Shown here: in pieces, positions 1 to 9,724 of the stretch
How positions within the stretch are numbered: position 1 is the first letter of the stretch
Layout of the letters: the number at the start of each line of letters is the position of its first letter
Origin: Vescimonas coprocola
GTDB taxonomy: Bacteria > Bacillota > Clostridia > Oscillospirales > Oscillospiraceae
Assembly (NCBI RefSeq): GCF_018408575.1
Contig: NZ_AP023418.1
Coordinates: 2,074,415 to 2,138,414 of the forward strand
Length of the DNA stretch: 64,000 bases
Direction: 5' to 3'
Program-made: the position numbers and the translations under genes
The notes under the pieces: generated by a model
Seen by the model: only the letters and a program-made list of their open reading frames with translations
Database searches by the model: none
Told to the model about the DNA's origin: nothing

Positions 1-1
1 G

Positions 2-106
2 GTCTGCCCGCCCCAGGCCTATCCCATTTTTCGCTATATCGCCATGATCGAGAATGGAACCTGCGGCGACTTCTGCCCCTATGGAAAGGAAGGTGACTGC
101 CTATGA
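2..106 (+). CDS. C-terminal end of an unrecognised ICE gene (truncated by the window edge)
   Basis: An open frame enters from the left edge and stops at TGA 104-106, leaving 34 residues with a cysteine-rich tail (GTCGDFCPYGKEGDC) that could bind a metal. Its stop overlaps the ATG of the NlpC/P60 gene (ATGA), so the two are translationally coupled and belong to the conjugation operon. I do not recognise the family from so short a piece. Confidence 0.55.
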   Translation, partial: VCPPQAYPIFRYIAMIENGTCGDFCPYGKEGDCL

Positions 107-2082
107 GGGAACTGAAAGCAACCGATAAGATCACGCAGAAAATGACCCGTGACGGTGCGGTATCCGAAAATCTTGCCACGGGAGAGGTGGAACATATCAG
201 CAGCCGGGAGCCGGAAACGGAGTTGTCCGCTTCTTCGGAAGAATCTGCTGGCGCGGCTGCTGACCTTGCCCTGCGTGCAGCGGAGCACCATGAGAAGAAA
301 ACCGCACGAAAGGCGGAAAAGGCTGACGCCCAGGCGGTGCGGGACGGCTCTGCCGCAAGGCGGCGCCCGTCCTCCCGTCTGCAATTCACCGAGGAAGAAC
401 GTGCCGATCCCGCACTTGGAAAGTACATCGACCATTCCGACCGTGCGGCGGACAGGCTGGACGCGGCAAAGGCCGCTATCCCCACAAAGAAAGCTCTCCG
501 TACCGAGCGTGTTTTTGACGAGACAGCCGGAAAAGGCAAAACGCAGCTTCACTTTGAAGAAGTGGAGAAACGCCCCAACGGACGCCTGCGGCACAATCCG
601 CTTTCTCGGCCGGTCCATGAGATTGTCCACGCTGCCCACGCGAAGGTGCATGAGGTAGAGCAGGAAAATGTGGGTGTAGAGGCCGGACACAAAGGCGAGG
701 TGTTGACGGAACGCGGGTTTGCCTATGGAAAGGGCAAAGTCCGTGCCGCCGTCCACCATCACCGCACAAAGCCCTGGCGTGACGCGGCGAAGGCAGAGCA
801 GGCTTCTTTTAAGGCAAACGCCGACTACCTTTACCAAAAGGCACTGCATGATGATCCTGCATTGGCAGCTTCTAACCCGGTATCCCGCTTTCTGCAGAAA
901 CAGCGGATCAAGCGGAACTATGCAAAGGAGCTGCGGCAGGCGGAGAAAACCGCAAAGAACACCGCAGCTACGGCGAAAAGTGCGGCGCAGAAAGCAAAGG
1001 ACGCCTTCAAGGAAACATTCCTCTACATCAAACACCATAGCCGGGCGGTTCTGCTGGTGATCGGCATTGGTGCCTGTGTTGCCCTGCTGTTTGGCGGGAT
1101 ATCTTCCTGTTCCATGATGGCGGGCTCCGGCGTGGGCGGTGTATTCACTTCCTCTTATCTCTCCGAAGACACGGATATGCTGGCTGCGGAGGCGGCCTAC
1201 TGCGAATTGGAGCAGGAGCTTCAATATGAGCTGGACCACTATGAGGCTCTGCACCCCGGATATGACGAATACCGTTTTGATCTGGACGAGATCGAGCATG
1301 ACCCTTATGTGCTGATCTCCATTCTCACGGCGTTCCATGAAGGGGTGTTCACCATCGACGAGGTTCAGGCGGAGCTGCAAATGCTCTTTGAAAAACAGTA
1401 CATCCTGACGCAGACCGTGGAAGTGGAAGTGCGCTATCGGACGGAAACACGGACAGACAGCGAGGGAAATGACTATGACGTGGAAGTACCGTATAACTAC
1501 TATATCTGCAATGTGAAGCTGGAAAACTTCGATCTTTCCCATGTGCCGGTCTACATCATGGACGAAGAAACGCTTTCCCTGTATGCGGTCTATATGGCAA
1601 CGCTGGGGAACCGGGAAGATTTGTTCCCCGGCTCCGGCTATGTAGACAAGTACACCAAACCACCCACCACCTATGATATTCCGCCTTCCGCACTGGAAGA
1701 TGAAACCTTTGCGGCGCTCATTACCGAGGCGGAGAAGTACATCGGCTATCCCTATGTATGGGGCGGCAGCAATCCGAACACTTCTTTTGATTGCTCCGGC
1801 TTCGTATCCTGGGTGCTGACGCAAAGCGGTGTCTGCAATACGGGCAGGCTGGGAGCCCAGGGGCTCTACAACATTTCCACCCCGGTATCCTCTGCCAACG
1901 CAAGGCCCGGCGACTTGATCTTTTTCGTCGGCACTTACGATACGCCGGGTGTTTCCCATGTGGGTATCTATGTGGGCGGTGGAAAAATGCTGCACTGCGG
2001 CGACCCCATCCAGTATGCAGATATCAACACAAGCTACTGGCAATCCCACTTTTACGCTTTCGGGCGACCACCCTACAACTAA
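103..2082 (+). CDS. CD1108-type NlpC/P60 cell-wall hydrolase of the conjugation apparatus
   Basis: This 659-residue protein probably opens peptidoglycan locally for the mating channel. The first 300 residues are charged and Ala/Lys-rich and probably cytoplasmic. A single membrane helix follows at about 316-340, then an extracellular region, then a C-terminal NlpC/P60 domain (about 535-659). The expected cysteine peptidase residues are visible: C564 in SFDCSGF, H619 in GVSHVGIY, and H631 in MLHCGD as the likely third residue. The start has a strong AGGAAGGTGA ribosome site and overlaps the upstream stop. It is followed 26 bases later by DUF4315, the conserved order in CTn elements of Clostridioides and gut Firmicutes. 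Family assignment is firm; the role in mating follows from context. Confidence 0.92.
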   Translation: MRELKATDKITQKMTRDGAVSENLATGEVEHISSREPETELSASSEESAGAAADLALRAAEHHEKKTARKAEKADAQAVRDGSAARRRPSSRLQFTEEERADPALGKYIDHSDRAADRLDAAKAAIPTKKALRTERVFDETAGKGKTQLHFEEVEKRPNGRLRHNPLSRPVHEIVHAAHAKVHEVEQENVGVEAGHKGEVLTERGFAYGKGKVRAAVHHHRTKPWRDAAKAEQASFKANADYLYQKALHDDPALAASNPVSRFLQKQRIKRNYAKELRQAEKTAKNTAATAKSAAQKAKDAFKETFLYIKHHSRAVLLVIGIGACVALLFGGISSCSMMAGSGVGGVFTSSYLSEDTDMLAAEAAYCELEQELQYELDHYEALHPGYDEYRFDLDEIEHDPYVLISILTAFHEGVFTIDEVQAELQMLFEKQYILTQTVEVEVRYRTETRTDSEGNDYDVEVPYNYYICNVKLENFDLSHVPVYIMDEETLSLYAVYMATLGNREDLFPGSGYVDKYTKPPTTYDIPPSALEDETFAALITEAEKYIGYPYVWGGSNPNTSFDCSGFVSWVLTQSGVCNTGRLGAQGLYNISTPVSSANARPGDLIFFVGTYDTPGVSHVGIYVGGGKMLHCGDPIQYADINTSYWQSHFYAFGRPPYN

Positions 2083-2108
2083 AAAACGATATGGAGGTAA
2101 TTTGATTT

Positions 2109-2381
2109 ATGGCAACGACACAGAAGATCCGCAATGACATTGCGAAAACCAAAGAAAAGATTGCAGAGCAGCAGAAACGCCTTCGTGCGCTGGAGGCGCA
2201 GCTTGCGGAGGAAGAAAATCTGGAAATCGTCCGCATGGTGAAAGCCGTGAAGATGGACAACAAGGAGCTGACCGCTTTCCTGAAAGCCTATGCCAGCGGC
2301 ATGATTTCCCTGCCGGAAGGTATGCTGCAGGAGGGCAACACCGAGAATGAGGAAACGGAGGGATACGAGGATGAAGCATAA
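2109..2381 (+). CDS. DUF4315 family conjugation-operon protein
   Basis: This 90-residue protein starts with a long charged helix ([20 protein letters not shown]) that should form a coiled coil, with a segment rich in Leu and Met after it. It fits the DUF4315 family found between the NlpC/P60 and DUF4366 genes in CTn elements. No enzymatic motif is present; a small structural or chaperone-like role for its neighbours is possible but unproven. The ATG follows GGAGGT by about 9 bases. Its last 11 bases overlap the start of the next gene. Confidence 0.85.
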   Translation: MATTQKIRNDIAKTKEKIAEQQKRLRALEAQLAEEENLEIVRMVKAVKMDNKELTAFLKAYASGMISLPEGMLQEGNTENEETEGYEDEA

Positions 2382-3447
2382 CTTTATGACAAAAATGGTA
2401 TCGGCTCTTTTGGCGGTGGTGCTCAGCACTGCCGCTTTTTCTGTCACCGCCTTTGCCAGCGGCGGCGAGGAAAGCACGGAGTCCGTGGCTGAACAGGAAA
2501 CGGCTGGGGATGTCTCTGATCTGCTTTCCGCTCTGGCAGGCAGCCAGGTCACGGTATCCGTCACCGAGGATGGTATCCAGTTCAGTTCCGGCGAAAATGG
2601 CTCCGGGCAGACCGGTACTGTCACCACGGGCGGCGGCAATCTGAATGTCCGCACAGGTGCGGGAATGGACTACACCGCCTTCACTCAGCTTCCCAACGGA
2701 ACGACCGTGAAGGTGATCGGCACGGACGGCGACTGGCTGAAGGTCATCCTGCCGGAGAAAGTCGGCTATGTCTATTCCGGCTATATGACGGTAAGTGACG
2801 GCGAGGCAGGCTCCGGGGAAGGTTCTTTCTCTCTGGATGCGGAAACGCTGGAAAATCTGCTGGGGATGCTGGGCGGCGGCTTGAATGGCGGTGCCGCCTT
2901 GACTCCGGACGGGAACCTTTCGCTGATTGACGATATTGGCAGCCCGACCGCCAGCGGCAAGCAGTTTATTACAGTGGAAACGAAGAACGGCAATGCGTTC
3001 TATCTCATTATCGACCGTGACGATGAGGGCGAGGAAACCGTGCATTTTCTGAACCAGGTGGATGAAGCCGACCTCATGGCGCTTACGGAGGATGGAGAAA
3101 AGGCGGAAACACCTATTGTCTGCACCTGTACGGAGAAGTGCCAGGCCGGAGCGGTCAATACCGCTTGCCCGGTCTGCGTAAAAAACCTTAGTGAATGTGT
3201 TGGCACAGAACAGAAAGCTGCGGAGCCCACCGAACCGCAGAATCCGGAACCCGAAAAGAAAAGCAATACCGGGGCGATCCTGGCGGTGCTGCTGATCCTT
3301 GCAGCCGGAGGCGGCGCGGCGGTCTATTTCCTGGTGCTGAAACCGAAGCAGGGCAAGAAAGTTCCCGCTGATCTGGATGATTTCGACCTGGAGGATGAAG
3401 AAGAATACCTGACCGAGGACGAGGAAACGGAGGAAAAGAATGAGTAA
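2371..3447 (+). CDS. DUF4366 (CD1107-like) secreted, membrane-anchored protein with SH3 domain
   Basis: A 358-residue protein. ATG 2371 is chosen over the earlier in-frame ATG 2347 because GGAGG lies just upstream and the product then begins with a clean signal peptide (about residues 1-29, ending AFAS). An SH3b domain (about 80-140, with [14 protein letters not shown] and [13 protein letters not shown]) probably binds cell wall. The middle matches the DUF4366 style, with a small Cys cluster ([10 protein letters not shown] and CPVC), then a membrane helix at about 300-323 and an acidic cytoplasmic tail. It sits in the conserved order DUF4315-DUF4366-topB, and its end overlaps topB by 8 bases. 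It is probably a surface part of the mating channel. Confidence 0.86.
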   Translation: MKHNFMTKMVSALLAVVLSTAAFSVTAFASGGEESTESVAEQETAGDVSDLLSALAGSQVTVSVTEDGIQFSSGENGSGQTGTVTTGGGNLNVRTGAGMDYTAFTQLPNGTTVKVIGTDGDWLKVILPEKVGYVYSGYMTVSDGEAGSGEGSFSLDAETLENLLGMLGGGLNGGAALTPDGNLSLIDDIGSPTASGKQFITVETKNGNAFYLIIDRDDEGEETVHFLNQVDEADLMALTEDGEKAETPIVCTCTEKCQAGAVNTACPVCVKNLSECVGTEQKAAEPTEPQNPEPEKKSNTGAILAVLLILAAGGGAAVYFLVLKPKQGKKVPADLDDFDLEDEEEYLTEDEETEEKNE

Positions 3448-5539
3448 ACTGATTATTGCGGAAAAACCGAGTGTGGCAAAATCTATCGCATCGGCCCTGG
3501 GTGCTTCATCCAGGGCCGATGGCTTTTATGAGGGCAACGGCCTTCTCGTATCCTGGTGTGTGGGGCACTTGGTATCCCCGATGGATGCGGGCGGCTATGA
3601 CGAACGTTTCAAGAAATGGCGCTATGATGATCTTCCCATTCTGCCGGAGTCGTTCCGCTATGTGCTGGCACCGGGCAAGGAGGATGCTTTTGAAAATCTC
3701 CGTGCCCTGATGGACCGCCCCGATGTGGATACCATCGTCAATGCCTGTGATGCCGGGCGTGAAGGGGAACTGATCTTCCGTCTGGTGTATCAAATGGCGG
3801 ATTGCCACAAACCGATCCTTCGCCTTTGGATTTCCTCGATGGAGGACAGCGCCATTCGGGAGGGATTTTCTGATCTGCGCCCCGGCGCCGATTATGAAGC
3901 CCTGTATCAATCTGCCCTCTGCCGCCAGAAAGCGGATTGGCTGGTGGGAATCAACGCCACGCGCCTTTTCTCCGTTCTCTATCACCGTACCCTGAATGTG
4001 GGCCGTGTTCAGACCCCCACACTGGCAATGCTGGCGGAGCGTGACGCGAAGATCACGCTGTTCCACAAGGAAAAATATCATCTGCTGCGCCTGATGCTGG
4101 ACGGAGCCGAGGCAGTGTCGGAGAAATTCACCGATCCGGCGGAGGCGGAACAGGCAGCGGCTATGTGCAAGGGTGTGACCGTCACCTGTACTTCCGTCAC
4201 GAAGGAGCAGAAAAAGGAGCAGCCGCCGAAGCTCTATGATCTTACCACCTTGCAGCGTGAAGCAAACCGCCTGTTCGGATACACGGCGAAGCAGACCCTT
4301 GACTACGCCCAGAGCCTCTACGAAAAGAAGCTGCTGACCTATCCCCGCACGGACAGCCGGTATCTGACCTCCGACATGGCGGAAACAGCCTCCTGTGTGA
4401 TCCACCTGGCGGCGAAGCTGCCGCCCTTTGATGGCTGCTCCAACTTCTTCCCGCTGGTGGAGGCCATGATTTCCGACAAGGACGTATCCGACCATCACGC
4501 CATTATTCCCACGATGGAGATTGAAAAAGCGGATATCAAGGCTCTGCCCCTGGGCGAGCGCAATTTGTTCCTGCTGGTCTGCTGCAAGCTGCTGTGTGCG
4601 TCGGCGGAGCCGTATATGTATGAGGCGGTCACGGCAACTTTCAACTGCTGCGGCCATTCCTTCACCGCAAAGGGCAAGCGCGTCCTTGCCGAAGGCTGGC
4701 GGGAGATCGACCGCATTTTCCGTGTCTTTCTGAAAGAAAAGCCTGCGGATGGGGACGGCGATACGCTCCCAGACTTCACCGAAGGGCAGATTTTTGATGG
4801 TGCGGAGGTTGCTGTTACCGAGCATTTCACCCAGCCGCCGAAGCCCTACACCGAAGATACCCTCCTGTCCGCTATGGAGAACGCAGGAAAGGATGATATC
4901 CCCGATGAGGCGGAGCGAAAAGGTCTTGGCACGCCTGCGACCAGGGCGGCTATCATCGAAAAGCTGGTGGCAGCCGGATTTGTGGAGCGCAAGGGCAAGA
5001 GCCTGATCCCCACGAAAGCAGGTATCAACCTTGTTACGGTCCTGCCGGAGCCGCTGACCTCTCCCATGCTGACAGCGGAATGGGAACAGAAATTGACGGA
5101 GATCGCAAAGGGCGGCGCTGACCCGGATACCTTCATGGACGGTATCCGCACGATGGTCCAGGAGATCGTGTCCACCTATTCCTGCATTTCCGAGGATGGC
5201 AAAAAGCTGTTTGTCCCGGAGAAGGAAGTGATCGGTACCTGCCCCCGCTGCGGTCAGCCGGTCTATGAGGGCAAGAAGAACTTTGCGTGTTCGGATCGGT
5301 CCTGCGGTTTCGTCCTCTGGAAAAATGATCGCTTCTGGACGAGCCGCAAGAAGGAGCTGACAAAGAAAATGGCAGCGGACCTTCTGAAAAAGGGACGTAC
5401 CAATGTCAAGGGAATGTGGTCTGAAAAGAAACAGACCACTTATGACGCTGCGGTGATCCTGAACGACACGGGCGGCAAGTACATCAATTTCAAGCTGGAA
5501 TTTCCAAAAAGAAAGGTTGGTGCTGATGGCAGAAAATAA
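3440..5539 (+). CDS. topB: DNA topoisomerase III (type IA) of the ICE
   Basis: This 699-residue type IA topoisomerase would resolve or decatenate element DNA during transfer or rolling-circle replication. The Toprim domain is at the N-terminus ([13 protein letters not shown]; acidic [12 protein letters not shown] at about residue 100). The catalytic tyrosine is Y301 in [15 protein letters not shown]-terminal zinc ribbon (CPRCGQP then CSDRSCGF) follows, with a short TopB tail. Length is normal for TopB and no key residue is missing. It is a standard member of Tn1549/CTn elements, translationally coupled to the DUF4366 gene. A host topB, if present, is elsewhere. Confidence 0.95.
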   Translation: MSKLIIAEKPSVAKSIASALGASSRADGFYEGNGLLVSWCVGHLVSPMDAGGYDERFKKWRYDDLPILPESFRYVLAPGKEDAFENLRALMDRPDVDTIVNACDAGREGELIFRLVYQMADCHKPILRLWISSMEDSAIREGFSDLRPGADYEALYQSALCRQKADWLVGINATRLFSVLYHRTLNVGRVQTPTLAMLAERDAKITLFHKEKYHLLRLMLDGAEAVSEKFTDPAEAEQAAAMCKGVTVTCTSVTKEQKKEQPPKLYDLTTLQREANRLFGYTAKQTLDYAQSLYEKKLLTYPRTDSRYLTSDMAETASCVIHLAAKLPPFDGCSNFFPLVEAMISDKDVSDHHAIIPTMEIEKADIKALPLGERNLFLLVCCKLLCASAEPYMYEAVTATFNCCGHSFTAKGKRVLAEGWREIDRIFRVFLKEKPADGDGDTLPDFTEGQIFDGAEVAVTEHFTQPPKPYTEDTLLSAMENAGKDDIPDEAERKGLGTPATRAAIIEKLVAAGFVERKGKSLIPTKAGINLVTVLPEPLTSPMLTAEWEQKLTEIAKGGADPDTFMDGIRTMVQEIVSTYSCISEDGKKLFVPEKEVIGTCPRCGQPVYEGKKNFACSDRSCGFVLWKNDRFWTSRKKELTKKMAADLLKKGRTNVKGMWSEKKQTTYDAAVILNDTGGKYINFKLEFPKRKVGADGRK

Positions 5540-6005
5540 GACTTTGGAACATTTACCCGAAGTGAGGGCGGCGGTGGCTGCCCTCTCCCCGGAGGACCGG
5601 GAGGTGCTGGCGGCGGTGCGGACCTCGCCCTTCAAGCTGACAGCGCCGGAGCAGTTCAAGGAGTTTGCGGCCAACATCGACTATTTCGTATTTGAGCCCA
5701 ATATCCACGATCTGAATGATCTGGGGTGGCGGTATCTGGCACAGCACATGGATATGCTGCTGCCCCCGGAACTTCTGAAAGCGATCGACCCTGTTCCGTT
5801 TGGCAAGTACGCCATGCAGGAGGAACAGGGCCATTTTACGAAACACGGATATATTTCTCTCTCCGGCGACGAGTGGAACCATGAACGCCCTGCGGAGCCG
5901 GAGAAAAAGCCCTCCATCCGGGAACGGCTGGAACAGGGCAAGAAGGAATGTGCGGAGAAAAACAAGGCGCAGCCCCATAAGGAAAAATCTGCGCCGGAAC
6001 TGTAA
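5526..6005 (+). CDS. Small ArdA-like protein (partial paralogue of the next gene)
   Basis: This 159-residue protein begins at ATG 5526 inside the last codons of topB (a TTG at 5517 is possible but less likely). Its middle (FEPNIHDLNDLGWRYLA ... GHFTKHGYISL) lines up with residues about 130-195 of the adjacent ArdA (YPNIEDYDDLGRYYLE ... GTFTDQGYVWD). Both proteins also end in the same tail type, KPSIRERLE followed by a Lys/Glu-rich stretch with a Cys. It therefore looks like a reduced ArdA copy holding one subdomain plus the tail. Function is unknown; it might mimic DNA on its own or pair with full-length ArdA. It could also be a remnant. Confidence 0.75.
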   Translation: MAENKTLEHLPEVRAAVAALSPEDREVLAAVRTSPFKLTAPEQFKEFAANIDYFVFEPNIHDLNDLGWRYLAQHMDMLLPPELLKAIDPVPFGKYAMQEEQGHFTKHGYISLSGDEWNHERPAEPEKKPSIRERLEQGKKECAEKNKAQPHKEKSAPEL

Positions 6006-6017
6006 GGAGGTGCTGAT

Positions 6018-7844
6018 ATGCCATATTACGATCACGACAAGGATTATCCCTTTGCCGCCTTTATCACCAATCTTGGGAAGTACAATGAGGGCGAGCTTGT
6101 GGGCGAGTGGGTGAAGTTTCCCACCACCGCCGAGGAATTGAAGGAAGTGTTTAAGCGGATCGGGATCGGCCAGAAGGATAACTTCGGCAATCCCTATGAG
6201 GAATGGTTCATCACGGACTATGACTGTTATGTGGACGGCCTCTATGACAAGCTGGGCGAATACGAAAATCTGGACGAGCTGAATTATCTGGCATCGAAGC
6301 TGGATGAAATGGACCAGAGCAACTATGCGAAATTCCAGGCCGCTATGGAGATCGGTGACTATACCAGCAGCCTGCAGGAAATCATCAACCTCACGGAGAA
6401 TCTGGATTGTTATGAGATTTACCCCAATATCGAGGATTATGACGATCTGGGGCGTTATTATCTCGAAGAACTGGAGGTTTCAAAAGTTCCCGCCCACCTG
6501 CAGAACTATATCGACTATGAAGCCTATGGCCGGGATGTGGCGTTGGAGGAAAACGGCACTTTCACCGATCAGGGCTATGTGTGGGATACCAGAGAAGCCT
6601 TCCATGAGTATCATGACGGCGAGCGCGGCAGTATCCCCGACGAGTACCGGGTGATGACTTTTCAGGACGATCTTCCCGAAGAAGAAAAATCTGAATGGGC
6701 TATGGATATCGCCTTTGACATGGACGAGTTTTTCCGTCAGAACGATCCGCAGTATGCGGCAGAGCACCCGGAGGCGCACGCCGCAAAGGAAGAACTTTAC
6801 GAAAACCTGATGGCCGGACGCATTTCCGCTTTGGATGAAAAGCTGGCGGCGTTGGGGCAAACGCAGGAGGACTATCTCCCTTCGGAGATTGAAAAATTCA
6901 AGGACGCCACGGGCTATGAGGAATTTCTGGATTTTGACCCGGCGGAGGTCAAAGCCGCTTTGGATGACCCGGAGAAGTCCCATGCAGATGAAATGCTGGA
7001 CGCCGCGGAGAGGCCTGCCTCGGAAAAGATGACTGTGCTTGTAGTGGAGCCTATGAAGGAACCCTATGTGAAGGAAATCGCCCCCGACCTTCATTCCCTG
7101 CAGGCAGAGGTTGGCGGTGATATTGGAGCGACTTATCCCTATTCTGACCCGGTAGCGCTGGTCTGTAATGATGAAGGCAAACTCATTGGGCTTGACCTGA
7201 ACCGTGGGCTGCGGGATGAAAATGGAGAAATTTATGATATCGTAGCAGGAACTTTCCTGGTGGTTGGACTTGGTGAGGAAGATTTTGCGTCCCTGTCCCC
7301 GGAACTGATCCAGAAATACACGGAACAGTTCAAAACGCCGGAACGATTTATGCAGATCAATGGCAATATCGTCGTTCTCCCTGTCCCGGCAGAGAAACAA
7401 GACCTCGCTTTTCTTCCAGACCGTTTTGAGACCGGCGAGCGTGTGCAGACACCGAGGGGCAGCTTTCAGGTGACGGCTATGAGCCGGGAGCAGATGGAGG
7501 TAGCCGGTTACGGTGTCCACCATATTTCCGATGATGGAAAGTATCTTATCATGGGGAATGGCACACGGGCCTTTGCCGTGGCAGCGGAGCAGCCGGAAAA
7601 GGACAATCCTCTCCGCACAGCGGAAATGACGCTGGAGGATGACTACGGCATGATCGACGGCGTTATCAACAACGGCAGACGCGGCGAAGAATTGGGAAAA
7701 GCCCAGGAGTACGCAGAGCGGACAACGCCGGAGAAGCCTTCCATCCGTGAGCGGTTGGAGGATGCCAAACGGGAGTGTGCCGAGCACAAGTCCCCAGAAG
7801 GAAAGAAGCCCGTCCGTGATGTGCCGGAGCATGATTGCCTATGA
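6018..7844 (+). CDS. ardA: ArdA antirestriction protein fused to a DUF3846-like domain
   Basis: This 608-residue protein has an N-terminal ArdA region (about 5-195) that is strongly acidic, as expected for a protein mimicking B-form DNA to block type I restriction enzymes in a new host. A middle acidic linker is followed from about residue 338 (MTVLVVEPMKEPYVKEI) by a DUF3846-like domain and a C-terminal KPSIRERLE tail shared with the preceding gene. Canonical ArdA is about 165-170 residues, so this is a large fusion of a type common in gut ICEs. It lies downstream of topB, probably in the same transcript. ArdA assignment is from sequence style; activity is inferred. Confidence 0.83.
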   Translation: MPYYDHDKDYPFAAFITNLGKYNEGELVGEWVKFPTTAEELKEVFKRIGIGQKDNFGNPYEEWFITDYDCYVDGLYDKLGEYENLDELNYLASKLDEMDQSNYAKFQAAMEIGDYTSSLQEIINLTENLDCYEIYPNIEDYDDLGRYYLEELEVSKVPAHLQNYIDYEAYGRDVALEENGTFTDQGYVWDTREAFHEYHDGERGSIPDEYRVMTFQDDLPEEEKSEWAMDIAFDMDEFFRQNDPQYAAEHPEAHAAKEELYENLMAGRISALDEKLAALGQTQEDYLPSEIEKFKDATGYEEFLDFDPAEVKAALDDPEKSHADEMLDAAERPASEKMTVLVVEPMKEPYVKEIAPDLHSLQAEVGGDIGATYPYSDPVALVCNDEGKLIGLDLNRGLRDENGEIYDIVAGTFLVVGLGEEDFASLSPELIQKYTEQFKTPERFMQINGNIVVLPVPAEKQDLAFLPDRFETGERVQTPRGSFQVTAMSREQMEVAGYGVHHISDDGKYLIMGNGTRAFAVAAEQPEKDNPLRTAEMTLEDDYGMIDGVINNGRRGEELGKAQEYAERTTPEKPSIRERLEDAKRECAEHKSPEGKKPVRDVPEHDCL

Positions 7845-8038
7845 GCCGAAGCAAGAAGTGGCGGCTGGAATGGGCGTTCTTCCTGGGCGAGAACGGCAGG
7901 CGGCAGTATAACCATATCTGTAAAAAATGTGTTCATGGCTGCAAGCAGAGTTTCCGGGCGTGTCTGGTCGCTTGTCCGTATTACAATTCCAAACGATCTA
8001 AAATCTGTGAAGATAAGGGTGGAAAAACCGCAGAATAA
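7841..8038 (+). CDS. Small cysteine-rich ICE protein of unknown function
   Basis: A 65-residue basic protein starts at ATG 7841, overlapping the TGA of ardA (ATGA), so it is coupled to it. It contains the cysteine pattern CKKCVHGCKQSFRACLVAC, which suggests a metal-binding fold such as a small zinc knuckle. The Trp/Phe-rich start (WRLEWAFFLGENGRRQY) is distinctive. I do not recognise the family. It ends the rightward operon, with a terminator about 110 bases on. Confidence 0.6.
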   Translation: MSRSKKWRLEWAFFLGENGRRQYNHICKKCVHGCKQSFRACLVACPYYNSKRSKICEDKGGKTAE

Positions 8039-8080
8039 TTCCCTGTATCCGTATTTTCAAAGGGAGCCTTTATGATTTCT

Positions 8081-8108
8081 CATGTGTCGGTCTGCTTGCT
8101 GACACATG
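8081..8108. repeat. Perfect 8-bp inverted repeat between operon end and terminator
   Basis: CATGTGTC (8081-8088) and GACACATG (8101-8108) form a perfect hairpin with a 12-base loop. It lies after the last rightward gene and before the strong hairpin at 8150, so it may be an RNA processing or stability element, or a protein-binding site. Confidence 0.4.
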
Positions 8109-8149
8109 AAGAAAAAGGCTTGATTTCAGACACTTTCTGTCACGCAAAA

Positions 8150-8200
8150 CGGGAGTACAGCTTTTCGGTTCGTCCGATCTGCTGTACTCCCGCTTTTTTT
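8150..8200 (+). terminator. Rho-independent terminator of the ardA operon
   Basis: CGGGAGTACAGC pairs with GCTGTACTCCCG (8150-8161 with 8181-8192) and is followed by a run of T. An A-run upstream lets it serve the converging BRO gene as well. Confidence 0.85.
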
Positions 8201-9077
8201 ATTTATTTTCGTCATTATCAGGCTTTTCCGTTTCCGCTACGCTTTCTATCATGTCAACGACTACGGCATTAAGCTGTGCGGCGTTCTGCGATGTAATGAC
8301 CGGTCGCCCGGTATCTTTTTCAATATCCTGTCGAACCTGACCGGCATAGCTGCCGCCACGACGGGCAATTTTCTGACTTTCAGAAAATCCTTCCGGCTGA
8401 TGTGCTTTTGACAGTTCTGTGGTTGTTGCCTCTGCCAGCATATTCAGAACAATTTCCATCGTGCTCATGTTATCACGAAGGTTTTCTTTTTTCAGACCTT
8501 TCAGCTTCTTATATTGCCGAGTAGTCATGCCGGACCATGCTTTCGTGATCTCATCGGTGAGAATGGCATATTCTTTGCCCTGCTGTACGCCGCGCTCCTG
8601 CCATTCCGCGGTAAGCTCATTACGGACACGGATAGAAAGAAGCCGCTGATGAATCCAGTCTGTATCATAGCCTTTTTTCTGATAAGTCTCTAACGCACGG
8701 TCGATTGCCTGCTCCGGGTCAATCGTTTCTTCGATGCGTTCACGGCCGACCTGAGCAAGCCAGAGTTTGAATGGTTCAGCCTTAGGTGATGGGATGGACT
8801 GAATAATGCGTAAAATCTGTTCAGCCGTTGCCGCCAGCACTTTGCGCTTTTTGCCTGTTGCGCCCATCATTGTTACCTGGGGACAATTTGTCCCCAGGTA
8901 GCTTGCAAGCTGTTCATCACGCTTACGCATTTTTTTGAGGTAGTCTGTTGGATTGGAGCTATCTGTCAGAACAGCGATAACATCCACAACGGAGAAATAC
9001 CATTCTTCCTGTTCTTCGTCCCATGCGGTGCGTATTTTTCTATCTTCAAAAAGCTGGATGGAATTATTTTCGTCCAT
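8199..9077 (-). CDS. BRO-N family (phage antirepressor-like) protein
   Basis: A 292-residue protein. ATG 9077 is chosen because AAGGAGG lies 9 bases upstream, while the alternative TTG 9086 would abut it. The N-terminus (about 10-115) matches the Bro-N fold seen in viral BRO proteins and phage antirepressors (WYFSVVDVIAVLTDSSNP, YLKKMRKRDEQL, FKLWLAQVGRERI). The C-terminal half is reminiscent of DinD-like proteins in being long and helical. Its role in ICEs is not known to me; it may regulate element excision or act during DNA damage. It reads against the transfer operon and converges on a shared terminator, with its own upstream region at 9078-9320. Confidence 0.8.
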   Translation of the reverse strand: MDENNSIQLFEDRKIRTAWDEEQEEWYFSVVDVIAVLTDSSNPTDYLKKMRKRDEQLASYLGTNCPQVTMMGATGKKRKVLAATAEQILRIIQSIPSPKAEPFKLWLAQVGRERIEETIDPEQAIDRALETYQKKGYDTDWIHQRLLSIRVRNELTAEWQERGVQQGKEYAILTDEITKAWSGMTTRQYKKLKGLKKENLRDNMSTMEIVLNMLAEATTTELSKAHQPEGFSESQKIARRGGSYAGQVRQDIEKDTGRPVITSQNAAQLNAVVVDMIESVAETEKPDNDENK

Positions 9078-9320
9078 GCGCTTCAACCTCCTTAGAGTAT
9101 GTATTTTAATTTTAACATGAAAGGTTTTCTATTTCTATAAGAGAAGCAAATTTCGCCGTAGTAGGTGTTGTGGGAATGTGCGTAAACTGCCAGGATTGTG
9201 AGGCTGTGGGAAAGCTGTTTGCAGACTTGTGGGAAAAGGCTTGTCTTTTTCCATCAGGTTGTGAATGGCTTTTCCATCGGCACGAGCGGCAGTTTTCCAT
9301 ATTTCCATGACGCAAGAAAA
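9078..9320. other. Non-coding gap with three TGTGGGAA repeats
   Basis: No convincing gene is seen. The AT-rich end near 9090-9140 probably holds the BRO promoter. Three copies of TGTGGGAA begin at 9169, 9205 and 9228 on the + strand; they may be a binding site cluster but could be chance. Confidence 0.35.
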
Positions 9321-9653
9321 TCATCCAACGATCAGCCGGTACACCGTCAGCGGCACATACCACACCGCCACAATAAGCCGCCAGGCCAGAACGAAACCGC
9401 CGATTACACCGCCGATAATAAAGTTCAATGCAAACAAGGCGATCCCTCCACCAAGGGAGCCGCCGCTCGGCACGATCCAGAGGCACATCCGATGGAGGCC
9501 AAACGGCAACCCGCAGAGTATCCAGATCCATACATAGTCAATCTCTCCGTTCTTCATGCAGACGGATTTGAAGATACAATATAGGATCAGTGCCACGGTC
9601 ACGGGCAGTACACTTTTGAAGAAAAATGCTTTGATCGCTTCGCTTCTTGTCAT
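9321..9653 (-). CDS. DUF6050-like small membrane protein
   Basis: This 110-residue hydrophobic protein starts at ATG 9653, with AAGGAGG 8 bases upstream (an upstream in-frame start at 9680 lacks a site). Three to four membrane helices are visible: SVLPVTVALILYCIFKSV, VWIWILCGLPFGL, a glycine-rich one (GGGIALFALNFIIGGVIGG), and VLAWRLIVAVWYVPL. It resembles the DUF6050 family found beside relaxase genes in gut ICEs. It lies 71 bases downstream of the relaxase on the same strand, so probably belongs to the mobilisation operon. Function unknown; an accessory role in transfer or exclusion is a guess. Confidence 0.72.
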   Translation of the reverse strand: MTRSEAIKAFFFKSVLPVTVALILYCIFKSVCMKNGEIDYVWIWILCGLPFGLHRMCLWIVPSGGSLGGGIALFALNFIIGGVIGGFVLAWRLIVAVWYVPLTVYRLIVG

Positions 9654-9724
9654 CGGTAAAACCTCCTTCCGCAGTTCCATTATACAGGATGCCGGGAGCT
9701 GCGCCCAGCGTCTTTTAAAGAAAA

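Noticed and set aside
79-2049. A 656-residue open frame on the minus strand opposite the NlpC/P60 gene
   Set aside because: It mirrors the codon pattern of the real gene, has no ribosome site and no recognisable domain; the + strand product has all family motifs.
9169-9235. DnaA boxes or a replication origin from TGTGGGAA repeats
   Set aside because: They differ from TTATCCACA at important positions, and there is no replication initiator gene nearby.
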